Shown piece by piece: positions 9,835 to 21,803 of a DNA stretch of 64,000 nucleotides. This stretch comes from Anthostomella pinea (lineage: Eukaryota > Ascomycota > Sordariomycetes > Xylariales > Xylariaceae): the NCBI GenBank assembly GCA_963556695.1, contig CAUWAG010000007.1, forward strand, positions 558,001-622,000. The letters run 5' to 3'. The notes beneath the pieces were generated by a model. The model worked only from the letters and a program-made list of their open reading frames with translations. It was not told where the DNA came from and did no database searches. Positions within the stretch are counted from its first letter, which is position 1, and each line of letters begins with the position of its first letter. A program made the translations under genes and the position numbers.

Positions 9835-10678
9835 GGTGGTCGGGGCGTTGTCGGCTTTTCGTGGAGGAAGGGCTTTGGGGGAGAAGAGAGACCGGCTGCG
9901 AAACAGAGAGCGACAGAGCTCGAGATCAAGCTGCTTCGGCAATTCGTATAGAGTAAAGGCAAAAGGACAGTTACAGGGGCGAAGAAGAAGAAATACACCC
10001 TAAAATACCACAGAAGAGGCAAACGCACGGGTCGTCGGGCGTCATGTTTGCATGTTTGTATGTACATTGCCGGCTGGGGGTTCCGATTGCGGGGGATAAA
10101 TGCACATCCGCCCGCTGGGCCCCGTCGCCCTGTCGCCCTGTCGCCCCGTCCGCGTGCCGGTCCAACTAACTTCCCCAGGTAGTTGATGTCGGCAGGTACC
10201 TGATGCCGCCACCTGCCAAACCAGGTGTCAGACAGCCGTGTCGTCGATACAGGTGGTATTAGGTGGGCGAGTTGGCTCGAGTCATGTAACCGTGGTGCTC
10301 ATGTCACGCCAACTACAAGGTTCGAAGTTCACAAGGAATCAAGTCTACACTGATGCTGGTCGACGACATGGAACCAACCATCTTGGTTCGTCGAGTCAAT
10401 CTTATCTACCTCGCAAAACGCCGATGCCCAAAATGGCTAGAGATGAGACCAATGGCACTCTGTCCACATATGAGGAGAGAGTCCAGCGGCCCCGTGATAA
10501 GCAACCATGCTAGCAACCGACAGCAGAAAGGGGTATCTGGTATACAGCTCAAGACCGATCCTGAACTTCAGTCATGCTAAAAGCCTCCGAAATCTCATCA
10601 AACTCATGCGCTTCTATCGTGGTAAATCGTTAAACTGGGTCTTCAAGTCCCAGAGGGCATGGTGAGTGAGACACGTCT
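9835..10678. other. Intergenic, thiolase promoter region and 3' flank of next gene
   Basis: No supported gene in 844 bp. The part next to the thiolase is the leader/promoter. A pyrimidine-rich tract precedes the ATG on the minus strand, and short CCCTGTCGCC repeats occur near 10128-10150. Confidence 0.5.
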
Positions 10679-12400
10679 TCAACGTCCCTGGCCATGGCCA
10701 TATCGAATCCCGAGGCCGACCCGGTGGTTGGTTGCTTCTCCGTCCGCTCCAAACTTCATTTTCTTCGTTGGGCTGGTGAAGCGTCCTCTTTGCACCTCCT
10801 CTGCTTCCTGTAGTCCTCCGCTGAACTTTCGCTTCTCCGAAGCCAGACCCGCCTTGTTCAAGCCCGCGAATAGCTTGGACTGAAGTTTCGCAGTCTTCTC
10901 GGCTGGAGCTGGCGTGCCGTCTCGAGACCCCACAGAGCTCGCCACTTCGAAGCTCTCGCGGGGATCACGGCGTAGCAACTCAGATGCGGCCTGACTAGCT
11001 TGGCTCTCATACACCTCCTCCTCACCTGCTTCGCGACGCTGCGACGCATGTGAACTCTGAGATATGATCGAAGTTGTGGCCGCTGCGACAGCAGCGCGGG
11101 CAAGTTCCTCATTGTCATCGGCCGAGATGGTGCTTTCTCGGCTCTTGTGATTTCGCTTCTGCATCGGTGTCTCGGGACCATATCGACCACTGCCTACAAA
11201 GCGTGGTGGCTCCGTGCGAGGCACAAGATCAACCGATGGCAGCAGACCGGTGTGAATACCAGAGGGGCGTGAACTCGGCGTGGTGGGAAGGGAGGACATG
11301 GATTGGACGCCGCGGGTGTGTCTGGGAGGCATGCGAGGCGCAGGACGGCTACTCGTCAGTGGGGTTGAGGGTGCGCTGTTGTTCTCATTCTGATTCATAG
11401 CTTCCAGCAAGAGGCCAATGTTGGTGGGATCAGGCCCATGGTAAGCACCCCGACCCAGGGGTTTTGGTGTCTGCCGAGGCGTACCTCGGTACTGCTGAGG
11501 TGAGGCTGTGGTTGGGGTCTTGGGCGTCAAGACACCGTGGAACGCAAAACCGGGGCTGCAAAGCATGTGGAAATGCTCCCGGTTTTCGCGGATTCGGGTT
11601 AGAAGCATGTCGCGGTCATCGACCAAGCTGTCAATCTCTTCTGCCCGTTGTCGGATAACTTTGGTTGATGCCTTCAGTCGCCGCTCTAGCGTCTCGATCT
11701 TCTTCCGGGCGGCCTCGTGCACGTTCTGAAGTTCGCGATACTTGATCTGAATGGTGTCTACAGGAGAGTTGAGTTCACGACGAGCCTGAAGGGCAAACAG
11801 GCTCTCTCGGTAAAAGTCGACCGATCGGTCAGCCATGGCGAGTTCGACGGCAGCCCTGTTCGCTTCTTCTGTGGCCTGGATGCTCATCATCCTATACTGT
11901 AACCTATGATGGGCAGTTTCCGTCTTGAGCCTGGCATTTTCTGCGACGCAGGACGCAACCATTGTGCGAAGCTGGTCGGCCGAGGCATCAGCAAGCTGGT
12001 CTGAAGTAGGTGCGAGATATTCGTCGGCGTTGGTATTGTCACGGCCATGACGTCGGAGCGTGGTGGTGGGCGGAGAGAACATGTTGGCTCGCTGGCTGGT
12101 GATGTAGCCTGGAGGCATCCCGGAGGCAGCGTTGGGCTTGGGCACCTGGGATGACGGAGGCGGGGTCAAGGACGAAGGAATGATGCGAGGCGAGTTGCGG
12201 TCGTCGTTGAGGTCAGACTTGAAGGAAGCAGAGGGGTCGAGAGGCGAGGCCGGACCTTCGGTAGAGGGAATGGACTGCTGTGATGATGCATGGCGGTTGG
12301 CTGCTTCTGCAGGTGGGGTCGAAGGTACGTGGTCGTGGTCACGATCGGTGTCGACCACGCCGTTGGGTCGCGATGCGGGCATCTCAATATCGGCAGACAT
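10679..12400 (-). CDS. Coiled-coil protein with Ser/Pro-rich disordered flanks, conserved fungal type
   Basis: 573 residues from ATG 12400 (MSADIEMPASRPNG). The frame extends upstream, and another in-frame ATG at 12613 would add 71 Ser/Pro/Arg-rich residues; I prefer the shorter start because the extension looks like untranslated leader. Order: a disordered N-terminus rich in Ser/Pro/Thr with many TPP/SP sites (about 1-140); a charged coiled coil (about 145-290, DQLRTMVASCVAENARL, RELQNVHEAARKKIETLERR, RQRAEEIDSLVDDRDML); then a long disordered tail ending in basic stretches (TSPTKKMKF) suggestive of a nuclear localisation signal. No enzyme motif is seen. Function unknown; the layout suggests a scaffold or nuclear/cytoskeletal regulator. 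Confidence 0.8.
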   Translation of the reverse strand: MSADIEMPASRPNGVVDTDRDHDHVPSTPPAEAANRHASSQQSIPSTEGPASPLDPSASFKSDLNDDRNSPRIIPSSLTPPPSSQVPKPNAASGMPPGYITSQRANMFSPPTTTLRRHGRDNTNADEYLAPTSDQLADASADQLRTMVASCVAENARLKTETAHHRLQYRMMSIQATEEANRAAVELAMADRSVDFYRESLFALQARRELNSPVDTIQIKYRELQNVHEAARKKIETLERRLKASTKVIRQRAEEIDSLVDDRDMLLTRIRENREHFHMLCSPGFAFHGVLTPKTPTTASPQQYRGTPRQTPKPLGRGAYHGPDPTNIGLLLEAMNQNENNSAPSTPLTSSRPAPRMPPRHTRGVQSMSSLPTTPSSRPSGIHTGLLPSVDLVPRTEPPRFVGSGRYGPETPMQKRNHKSRESTISADDNEELARAAVAAATTSIISQSSHASQRREAGEEEVYESQASQAASELLRRDPRESFEVASSVGSRDGTPAPAEKTAKLQSKLFAGLNKAGLASEKRKFSGGLQEAEEVQRGRFTSPTKKMKFGADGEATNHRVGLGIRYGHGQGR

Positions 12401-13273
12401 GTTTAACCCTAAGCAAAGAGGAGCGCGCGTTGATTGTCGTGATTGTCGAGCGGCCCACAAGGTGTCGTGGCACGCAAACGAGCTGTTGATAGCAGCCGGT
12501 AGCGGTAACGAAGAGGGGATTCGCAGACTGTCGGAGGTGCGGAGAGCGCGAGGAGAGTGGGAAGGTGAGAGAGGTGGAGATAGAAAGAGCGCCGGCGAGA
12601 TAGATGGTCGCATCCAGGCGGGTGAAGGTATCGCAAAGTATCGCAATCGCAATCGAGAGCGGCAGGCCGAACGAAGTGGGTGATCGGAGGAGGATGATGA
12701 TGATGATGGAGAAAAGAGCGGTTGCTGTGCGAGCCCACCAAGCGACCGGCTGCGGCAGCAGGTACCTGAGGTGGACAGTGGAGCTGGAAATGGGGAAGGC
12801 TGGCTTCTGGGCCGGCTGGCTGAGCTGGCGCTGCTGGCCCTGTCCCACTAAGCCCAGCCACATGGCCCCATTATCCCATAAAACGCGTGGCTGGCACGAC
12901 GTGCGTTTCCACCCGAGAAAGACTAGGGACATATTGCGCATCTTGCGCATCTTGCGCATCTCACATACCAGTGCCTTCTCTCCCCCCAGATGCGAAACAC
13001 GTGTACAGATATGTGGTATCAAATTATACATAGGTATTCACAGAGGCGTGTCCGCCGCGTAGTTGGGACGTTATCGTACAATGTACGCCGCATGCGCCTG
13101 TCGTTCCAACGCTTGTCTCCCCGGCATCTTGAATCGACTCAACACCCATATGCCCTTGAAATCCGACAATCCCGTGTCGTAGACAGCTATATATATCTCC
13201 ATAGTACGCCAGCAAAGAACCACGATTTTTGACACCACGAACACCATGATAGGAAGTACCCGACACGCCAATA
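12401..13273. other. Intergenic, upstream of coiled-coil gene
   Basis: Overlapping frames here on both strands are Ser/Pro/Arg-rich and mutually shadowing, and I do not support any as genes. It contains a triple 9-bp repeat at 12934-12960 and short gatgat runs near 12690. Confidence 0.5.
12934..12960. repeat. Three tandem copies of TTGCGCATC
   Basis: Perfect 9-bp unit repeated three times in the spacer upstream of the coiled-coil gene and downstream of the LRR gene. It could be a microsatellite or a cluster of binding sites. Confidence 0.8.
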
Positions 13274-16200
13274 TTAGTCGACTTCGCCAGCTGATTCCGA
13301 CTCACCCCTGCCCGCCTTTGCTCGCCATTCCGCCATCTCGGCAACGGGGACACGCCCTCTCAGCCATCGAAGAGTCGCCTCGGTCCCACGCTCAAGAACG
13401 TTCCACCTAGGAACTCGGAAGCGGTTTCCCATCACGTCCAACCTCTCTAGGCTCTGCAGCCCAAGTCGAGGGTTGAGGTGTGCCAATTCGTTGTTGCTGG
13501 CGTCGACAATCTTCATTCCCTGCACCGAGTCCGGGTCGAGCTCCTCCAGCCGGTTATTAGATATCAGAAGGACCGTTAGGCTCGGGAAGAAGTCTCGCAG
13601 AGCTGGTACCCGCACGATCCGGTTGAACGACACATCAAGTCTCTCTAGGTTGGGCGCACACAGATACGTCGTCAGGGGCGTCAGGCTCGTGCAGAAGTTG
13701 GACTGTAGATGCAGCTCCCGTAACGCCGTGAGATCCATCTGCTCCGTCAACCAGCTCTCTCCCGTCAGTTGGTTGTGCGACATGCATAGCGACGTGATCG
13801 TGTCGGCGAAGAACGACAGTGAATTCGGGAACTGCGTAAACGTATTGTGTTGGAGCCGCACTTCGCGCACAGTGTGGGCAGCCGCAATTTTGGAGCAAAC
13901 GACTGGGTGCAGCGACGACGACTGCGTATTAGATCGATCAAGGACACCACCCGGTTTCATGGGCCACGTTTGACTTGACAGCGTCTGGGACCGCGATCGA
14001 GCCGGCGACTGGGGAGCCGAGGTTGGCGGCGTGGCAAAGTCATCGTAGTCTGAACGGCCATCGTCGTCATCACCGTCACCATCCTCCTCCAGACCTACTG
14101 AATTGGTGATCCTCCCCAAGGAATTAGTCACTGAAGAGCTGGCTGCTCTGGCACGGTTGGGCCCGTTCCCCGAGTGCTCTGCCGCGCCATTTATGTCGTG
14201 GGCTGGCAAGGGCTGTAGCCTCGCCGCCAAAGCATCCTTCAGCTCTTCGGTAGTAAGTGACGTGAACTTCTTGTCTCGCAGAGGGTTTCCAGTGAGTCGT
14301 AGCATTGCCAGTCCATCCATGTGGGCAATATCCGGAGGTATTGTTCGGATGTCGTTACTGGAGAATCCGGCGTGTCTGAGCGTCTCACACGTCGTGAAGC
14401 CATCTGGTAAAGCAGCGATGCTGTTGTCCTCGGCATTGATCGTCAGTATACTGGTCCAGGAACTCATGTCCGGGAGGGACTTTAACCGATTCATCGATAC
14501 CGTCAGTTGGTGCAACGAAGGCAAGCTCAGTGGTTGGGCCACATCGGGAGACACTAGGTAAGTGAGCTGATTACTCGAGCAGTCTAACAGCTGAAGTTGG
14601 GGAAGGCTCTGGACTCCAGACTCGATCAATGTCCCGCTGAGTTTATTCTTCCGAACCAGCAGCTCTGTCAGTGGCAACTTTGAAAGTTGGTCAAACGGTA
14701 ACGATTCAAAAGCATTCTCGTCGAGGTTCAGAATGCGAAGCCTCTTCATGTTACCGATTCCAGAAGGCAGCGCCGAGAGGTTGTTTCCGTGGACATCGAG
14801 TATCTCCAGATTTTCGAGCACGAAACAATCCTCCAGCGCACCATAGAGTAAGTTATTTCCTAGCTTGAGGTCTCGCAAGGCAGTGCACTGCGAAATAACT
14901 TCAAGACAATTATTTGTCAGCTTGTTTGACGCCTGCTATTATGTCAGCCAGGTCCGTGATGTACCACAATCCTACGATCGGAGTCTTACCAAATTCAATA
15001 AGGTGAGCTGTTGTAGACGTCTCAGCCCCATGGGTAGCGCGATTAGCATGTTATTATGAAGGTCTGCAGACTCCAGACCCAAGAATATCCGGCCTCTGTC
15101 GTCCTCCTCTTCAAAATCATTGGGGTCGATGTCCGGGAAGATCGCATCATCAATTGTCTCGAGTTCATTATCCGCCGCCACAAAGCGGCTCAAGTCCACA
15201 CTTTCGGCCCAGGAACCATTGGCTCGACCGATGGATTCCATATCATACATATTCAGCACATCCTCGGGGATCTCTTTCAGACCCATGGCAGCGATGTTCA
15301 GCCTGCCAGTAGTCCGTGCCGTGTTGATCCGAGACTGCATAACTTTGCGGTTTGAGCTTTCAAAACTGTGCTGACCAAACGGATCATCAGACAAACCGAA
15401 ATCAAAGGTGTTATCAGTGGGCACAACGGAAGCCTCAGCTTCTGTCGCCGTGGCCCCCGATACTTGTCGGCTAACGGCCCGTTTTGAAGCCTTTGCTTTT
15501 GCTATCTGCTCCCGCAGTGCTGCAGACGACTTGAGACTTGAAGAAGAGGGCGCGTCATCGACCGAGTCAACGGTTGGGGTTGTCGACACGGTAGAGGCGC
15601 TTGATAGGTTTCGGCCTTCGCCAGATGTACTGAATGACTTGGCAGAGGCAAGGGAAACCTTGCGTGGGTGGCTGCCGGGGACTTTGGTGGCAGCTGTCGG
15701 TTTATCGAGAGATGGCATGGACGGTTTCTTGAAGAGCCTGTTCATCGAGGCTCGCGGCTTCAAAGACCGGGGAGCTATTGTTTTGGAACCATACCTTGGC
15801 AAGAAGGCCTGAGCATACTTCTCTGGACTCGGTGTACCGGGTCCAACGGAAGCTGATAATGAAGTCCAAGATGGCATCTTGCTCAAAGTAGATCGTGGTG
15901 TGAATTTTGGTGTGGACTTGCCAACAGGGGTCGTCAGGGAGCCAACTCCCGAGATTCCCCTGGAAGGGGTGCCATAAACAGTGGTCAGTGGCGGCTTGTA
16001 GGTGTTTGTAGAGGCCCTAAAGTCATTATAGAGGCTGTCATATGGGCCGGAGCTCGATCCAGGCCGGCTTAACGACGACCCAGGACGGTTCAACGACGAT
16101 CCAGGACGGCTCAACGATCTTGCCCGCGAGCCCGGGCCATCTGACTGATAACTTGATCCTGGCCGTGACTCTGTGCTTCCTTTCGACTGCGGCCTTCTGA

Positions 16201-16882
16201 AACCATCTGAATCGAACATGTTGCTACCACGTCGCTTGGGGGCCGGGGAGGAAGGAAGTTGTGACAGCGTCTCGATAGTCCTCTCTGCGAGTGACAGCCG
16301 GGATTTCTTCGGTCGGGATAACAGGGCTTCGAAAGTAAGGCCTTCCTCGGGAGAATTGGGCAATGGCGGAAGTGCCGTGGCTTGGTCGTCTTCGCCTTCC
16401 TGCGTAGGTGGAATGTCCTCCTCTATCGAAACCTCTTGAGCAGGCTGGACGAACTGTACAGATGGGCGTCTTCTGGGGACCAAGGGCCTCGTGGGAGGGA
16501 CATGGTCAGCCTCTTGGTGTGTCTGCAAGCTGCTTGTTTGCAACCCGCGTGACGTGCTCCGACTCCTAGTCCGTGAATTTCGAAGAGCGGACTGGGAACT
16601 GACAGGAGGCGCGTTCGATCTCTGCGACTGACGTAGGCTGGATGAAGTATTGAGCTGTTCCCTTGAAGAAGACGTGCGTAAGCGAGGGTTTCGTATGGTA
16701 CTGGCGGCTAGTGATTGGGTCGAGACACGTGGGGTTTCGGCTGGTTGTATAGAACGGGGAGCAGCAGAGGCAGAAGGCATTGGTATGCTTGATCTCGGCA
16801 AAGGGAGACGGGACGAGGGCTTTGGAATGCCCGTGGTTCTCTGGCCAGTTATCTGACCCGCGGCTGGGCGCTTCTCGTTCAT
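13274..16882 (-). CDS. Leucine-rich repeat protein with long disordered N-terminus (LRRC40/LRR-SDS22-like)
   Basis: Two exons: 14990-16882 and 13274-14932, with a 57-nt intron 14933-14989 (GTAAGA donor, GCTGAC branch, GCAG acceptor). They give 1183 residues in phase. The N-terminal half is Ser/Pro/Arg-rich and disordered, with tandem RPGSS motifs (about 16045-16170). The LRR domain starts at GRLNIAAMGLKEIPEDVLN and continues through the splice (LTLLNL|ASNKLTNN) with many LxxLxLxxNxLxxLP units. An acidic, Ser-rich insertion interrupts the repeats in exon 2 (DGDGDDDDGRSDYDDF), and repeats resume to the end. The LxxLP style is that of SDS22/LRRC40-like intracellular scaffolds. ATG 16882 is the first in frame. 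It is probably a protein-protein interaction scaffold; the partner is unknown. Confidence 0.88.
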
Positions 16883-17312
16883 CTTGGCGAGCTATGGCAC
16901 CGGCTCCCTCACGTTTCAGACCAGGCGGTCATGGATGTCGGCAAAGTCTGCCAGCAAGACTGCCTCGTTTGCGGTGCTCGTGTGCTCGTGGATGCGAGGT
17001 TGTGAGGAGGCACTTGACAGATCATTGTGAGCTTAGCTCGCGGGCATGTCAACATCAACAAGGTCAACCCGGGGGACGGGGAGACGCCCTTACCCACTGC
17101 GGGCGCATTGTACTGCACGCTTAGCGTGCTGATTGCCGACACGGGCTGTTCGTTAGCGGGCGAGGTCCACTGGAGCCTCCACTACAGCGCTAACGAGCCT
17201 ACTGGACAGTTCCACATGTGACATCCATTCCATCACCTGTGCCTCGCCCAAGATTCATAAGGTAGGTAGGTAACATCTGATGAGCATCCCCTGAACCAAA
17301 CCTAACAGTACC
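16883..17312. other. Intergenic, no gene seen
   Basis: Leader/promoter of the LRR gene and 3' flank of the next small gene. Short frames only. Confidence 0.4.
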
Positions 17313-17784
17313 TTACTCTAAGTCATCGACGGCTGGTGCAGACAAAGAGACTTCGCCTGGGCTGTCTTGCCAGTCGGCAGCATCTATTCGTTGTCCGTTG
17401 ATGACTTTCCATTGTTTCTTAGGAATAGGGGTAAGCCACCGATGCCTATGAGTCGCAATCTCAAGTCGGTTCGTTAAGATTGGATCCATCAGTCCCACGA
17501 GAATGGTACAGAATGTGATACGCAGGCATAGGGGAATGAGAAAATCTAAACGATGTAACCCTGACACGCAAAGAAGGGGGTGGTAGTGCTACCACATACA
17601 CACTATCACCTAGGTACAAAGATGAGTGTGTCGAAGGTAACGGGTTGATGTCGGTGAAGGCTGTCATTGGGCCCCGTTGAGGGCACCAACTGGCGACAGA
17701 CAGCAAGAAGATTTCCATGAAAGGAGTTCTTCGGAAGAGATCATCCTCTTTGGACGAGGTACCAAGCATATCATCCTCCATCAT
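17313..17784 (-). CDS. Hypothetical small membrane protein, two exons
   Basis: Exon 1 is 17610-17784 and exon 2 is 17313-17560, with a 49-nt intron (GTGATA donor, pyrimidine-rich end, GTCAG acceptor), giving 140 residues in phase. Exon 2 carries a hydrophobic segment (RLDFLIPLCLRITFCTILVG) followed by a polar, basic-then-acidic tail (HRHRWLTPIPKKQWKVI, SPGEVSLSAPAVDDLE). Exon 1 carries a second mildly hydrophobic run (MEIFLLSVASW). The clean exon junction supports a real gene, but no family is recognised and the 5' end is uncertain: several ATGs lie near 17718-17784. It could also be the C-terminal part of a decayed transporter. Confidence 0.4.
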
Positions 17785-20072
17785 TCTGATTCTGCACCTG
17801 CAAGAACTAATTTACCGTATATAGCGACAAGCTCTATGAACATCGTACCCGGGAACCCTCCTTGAGCCACTCGACAAGAGGATGAATGACACAAGAGCTG
17901 CTATTCGGTATTGGCTTTGAACCACCTGGACGACTTTCCGCTCGCCTTCGGTTCTCCTTGCCTACCGCCTCCAGGTACCTAGGTAGCCACCGATTCGACC
18001 GAGGGAATCAATCATACTGCTGTTTGGATCACATGAGCATTACAGTGGTCATTCCAGGCAGCGTGTTCATCTCCAAGACACCGTCAGCGTCAGACTGCCT
18101 TTATACCAAACTGCGATATTCACATGCAAGAATTTACTCATCAACGGTGCAAAGAAAACATGCCATACCGCGAAGTGGCCAGCTTGGTGCAATTGGTGGC
18201 AAAATAGTCAGTCCAGTTCATAGCTCTCTGCCAGGCTGGAGAGCATCCCCTTTTCGTCCCCAGACGTACTCGTCACGCTTGCTATGGTCAGTACTAGGGA
18301 CATCGCGTAAGTAGCAGCCACCATCCGTCTTCGCTTGGGACTTGAGTCGAGCACGTGTGGATTTACGTGTCGTCAGTGCTCAATTGATAGGATATGAGCC
18401 GGCCTCATGCCATCGTGCAAGGTCGTTGACTCGCCGGCGTCCCAAAGGACTTCCAGCATCACCTACCGGATCTTTACCGCTCGAGTATTCTCAGGCAACT
18501 GTTTCTCTTGCGTCGGAGCCGACACGTCTCACAGGCATGCGAGGCTCCTGGGGCAGCGAGGGTTGTGTTCAGCGTTTCGTGAATAAGGCAGAGACTCAGC
18601 GGCTGCGAAGTTGTGACCTTTTCGGGGAAGTAGTACACAGACACGCCACTGATAGACCCGTCCAGAAATCGACTGCATAAGTGCGGCACGCGGTAGCAGA
18701 ACGTTCCTTGCGTGGAAGAGCGTGTTTGATGTCCATTAATTTAAGAATACCTCACTGAAACTGCATGTGGTGCAGTTGGGTAGGCTGGAAACATCGTCGC
18801 GGTTGATCGAGCATTGAAGGTCCCCTGTTCATCCTGTGTCAAACCTGGGCTCAAGACGACGGTGCGTGCTTGCAAACTCCCCAAATATCTTTTGATTAAT
18901 CGGGAAGACTTCCTCTCTCAGTTATTGGCTATGTGTAATCGTAATTGGTGAGGATTTGCGCTCGAGCTGGCTTCTGGTCCAAGATGGCTGTGTCCACCCT
19001 TTAGTGAGAATGCGTCCATGTCGTTAGATTTACCCGCAGATCAAGTCGCGACCGCGATCTGGAGGGCATCTAAGCGGCGGGACTCCTACGGCCGAGACAC
19101 CAGCCGAATAGCGTCAAGGCTTCGAATGAGGTCCAATACATCCTAGTGGTTATATCACGAGAAGAGAGGTAAAGGGGGGAGGACGGCAACAACATCCAGG
19201 AGACTGCCACAAAATGGTATGATTCCATCTACTTGCAGAGTTGTAGAGGCGTCCACCCCAAAATTGAAGTGTTGCCTAGGTAGAGAGCAGTGGTTAATAC
19301 AGTCGCCAGAAGACCCTATGTATGAGAGCGCGCATCGCTTGACGTTCCTGGAGCAGTCCGCCGCTTACTCAATGTGCCGATATTATCGGTCCAAGGCCGA
19401 ATCCGGGAAACATCTCTCTGGTACAATATACAAGCTAATTCCAACTTCCAACTTCTAAGAACAGGTGTTTCGGCCTAGAACACTTAACTCGAGGCGCTTA
19501 AAGCATCTTAGTACAGACTTTTCGTATCGCGCGTCCGAAATTTCATGTTAACCCACATATGGGAGCGAAGACTTGGCGACACACGTAATTAGAGACTGAG
19601 TTCACCATATTCATGTTGCAGCAATGGAGCCCTGTCCCGGCTGGCGGTGGCGCGGAGTATTTGGCCGTGGTTTCTAATGATAGGCTTCGGCGTTGGCGAA
19701 GGAATGGTCGTATCCACGCACCATCGTGGGTCATTCCAGAGGCACAGCTCGAAGGAACTCTCGGCGATGGCGAGATCTATTCTAAGACTATGGGCCCGGT
19801 CAGGAACTAACTTGAGGAGGCAATGAAACTGACGTAGATGGATGAAGCTAAAACGCAGCGCTCCTGAGTTGGATGGATTTATGATGTAAAGCTCCAGAGA
19901 TGGATGGCAGATGCAATGTGGAACTGATGCGACTGGCCTTCTAGCATAAGCTTGTCTGGCAGAATAAATAATCCTACAGGATAACCGGCAGAGACGTGTT
20001 CACCTGTCACACGCAGCTGCCCTATATTAAAGGCTGTTGCCGTCTTCTACAGTAGTCGTCTCTCAAGTCTTC
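17785..20072. other. Gene-poor spacer of about 2.3 kb
   Basis: Frames at 17886-18314, 18342-18680 and 19219-19458 have no protein-like features, domains or credible splice sites. I see no RNA gene. The last about 50 bp hold a TATA box and leader that belong to the SGNH gene disrupted by LINE copy B. Confidence 0.4.
20023..20031 (+). promoter_or_regulatory. TATA box of the SGNH gene split by LINE copy B
   Basis: TATATTAAA lies about 50 bp before the LINE target-site duplication. If the LINE is removed in thought, this box would sit about 155 bp before the SGNH start codon at 25791, a normal fungal leader length. With the LINE in place it is 5.77 kb away. Confidence 0.45.
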
Positions 20073-20085
20073 CAACCTCTTGATG
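20073..20085. repeat. Target-site duplication, 5' copy, of LINE copy B
   Basis: CAACCTCTTGATG (13 bp) recurs exactly at 25678-25690 after the CAAA-type tail of LINE copy B. The first three bases could be part of the tail, so the unambiguous duplication is at least 10 bp. Confidence 0.85.
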
Positions 20086-20225
20086 CAAACACTCTTACCA
20101 AAAACAACTATTTTTCTTGGCGCCCCGCTGTTAGGGCGCAACCTCTATATCTGCACTAAAACAGGCATTTATTTCAGTACCTGACTATCCTTGCCAAGGC
20201 GCAGAAAATTTTTCTCACAAGCTGG

Positions 20226-21803
20226 ATGGCACCCCTTCACGATAGGCCCCCAAATACGCCAGTGGCCGTCCCAAAGACGACTACTGGCGGCGTGCTCAAA
20301 TCCCTGGTCCCTAAAAGAACATATGGCCCGGCAACCCCAAGCAAGCTCCGCCAGGCACTGCTCGACGACATCAACAGCAGCCCGTCACAGGTCTCTGAGG
20401 CTGACTTCACCATTGTTTCCCCTCTGAAAGGAAAATCCCGAAATATTAATACTAGCAGCATCATTGATATGGAAGTACCTCAATCAAACGAAATCTCTAC
20501 AGACTAAGCCATTGGAGGCGATACAGGGAACAAGGTCTCTTCCTCAAAGTGCCAGGACCAAGTAGCCAAAATACTGGCTAAAGACAAGCATCTCTATGAA
20601 GCCAGGATGACAATGTTTCAAGAGTGTGCTGCAGCAGTCGATAAGACACTGGAAAAAGCTGGAACCGAACTATACTCTCATGCCAAGGAGTTCAGTGCTT
20701 TCTTCTCCAAATGCCTGAACGAGTGGCTGGAAACCCGAGATCTGCCCAAAAGAAAGACCACTCCTGGCGGGATAGGGATAGGGAAGCCCACCATGACCTT
20801 CGCCCAAGCTGTCTCCTCTGGCCAACGACAGCATCCATGGACAGTCAACACTACCATGAAGAAAACACAGCCTGGCGCCCTTATCACTACCAACCAACTG
20901 AAAAAGAAGCAGGATGATTTCCGGGTCTTTGTCCGCATGGATAATAGCCACTTAGAGCCTTATGGAATCAAGTCTACACTGAACAGAAGACTTAAGCTCC
21001 ACCCTCAGGAGCTTAGAGAAGTGACACGGTGTCCTTCTGGTTTTACCTTACACCCAAGGGACAAGCCAACTCAGGCTAAGTTTCTGGCTTTCCAAGAAGA
21101 AATTGCCGACATTCTTAAGGCACAAAAGATTGAGACCCACACAGTCTGGCATCATTACAAGGTCAATGGATGCCCAAGAAAGGTCATCAGTGCAGAAGGG
21201 TTCACAATCGATATTACCGACACTGTTGTTGCTGATAAAGTTGAAGCCCAAACAGGCGACAGACCTCTGAGGTGCATACTCTCAAAGAACACGATTGATT
21301 CTGATCCAGAAACTACATGGATAATCTCTCTGCCCAGTGCAGCAAGGAAACCATTCACGCTTTTTGCCCACTCAATGACCTCAAGGCATATTCAACACAC
21401 CCCTAAGGTTCACCAGTGTGCAAGCTGCTTCAGATACCATGGTAGGAATTACCGATGCGAAAAGCAAGTATGTGTACACTGCGCCAACACAGTACACCAG
21501 GGAGAGTGCGAAAAACCAATCCCAAAGTGTGTCAACTGCAAAGGACCTCATGCTGCCAACTTCGACAAATGCCCTGCCCGCCCCAAGGTTGTGAAAGGTA
21601 CCATCCATAAGCACACATGGGAGCAAATCCAGGAAATAAGGCTAGCCGGAGAAAGAGCCAGATCCAAGGCCTTCAACGAAGCAGGCAGAAACCAAGCTGG
21701 GTCAACACCTAGTAACAATAGCAAAGACACCACAATGCAAATCGACACAACAGATACAACTCATCCCAGAGATGCCGATACCATTGTTGTCAGTCAATGT
21801 TAG
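20226..21803 (+). pseudogene. LINE copy B ORF1 (gag-like, zinc knuckles), one nonsense codon
   Basis: From ATG 20226 a single frame runs 526 codons to TAG 21801-21803, broken only by TAA at 20505-20507, most simply a CAA-to-TAA change. The N-terminus is Lys/Thr/Pro-rich, the middle has a helical region (KLRQALLDDIN and, after the stop, ARMTMFQECAAAVDKTLE), and the C-terminal third has three CCHC-like knuckles: CASCFRYHGRNYRC, CVHCANTVHQGEC and CVNCKGPHAANFDKC. In this family ORF1 is an RNA-binding chaperone that packages the element RNA. The rest of the frame is intact over 1.3 kb, so the decay is recent or light. Confidence 0.88.

Noticed and set aside
9835..9942. N-terminal extension of the thiolase with an Arg-rich presequence
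   Set aside because: The extension begins at TTG, not ATG. The ATG at 9834 is the first start codon.
8966..9951. Long overlapping frames on both strands across the thiolase gene
   Set aside because: These are shadows of the GC-rich thiolase coding frame, with Arg/Ala-rich composition and no domain.
12384..13062. Frames of 150-215 codons between the coiled-coil and LRR genes
   Set aside because: They overlap each other on both strands, lie in the leader region and lack domains or splice logic.
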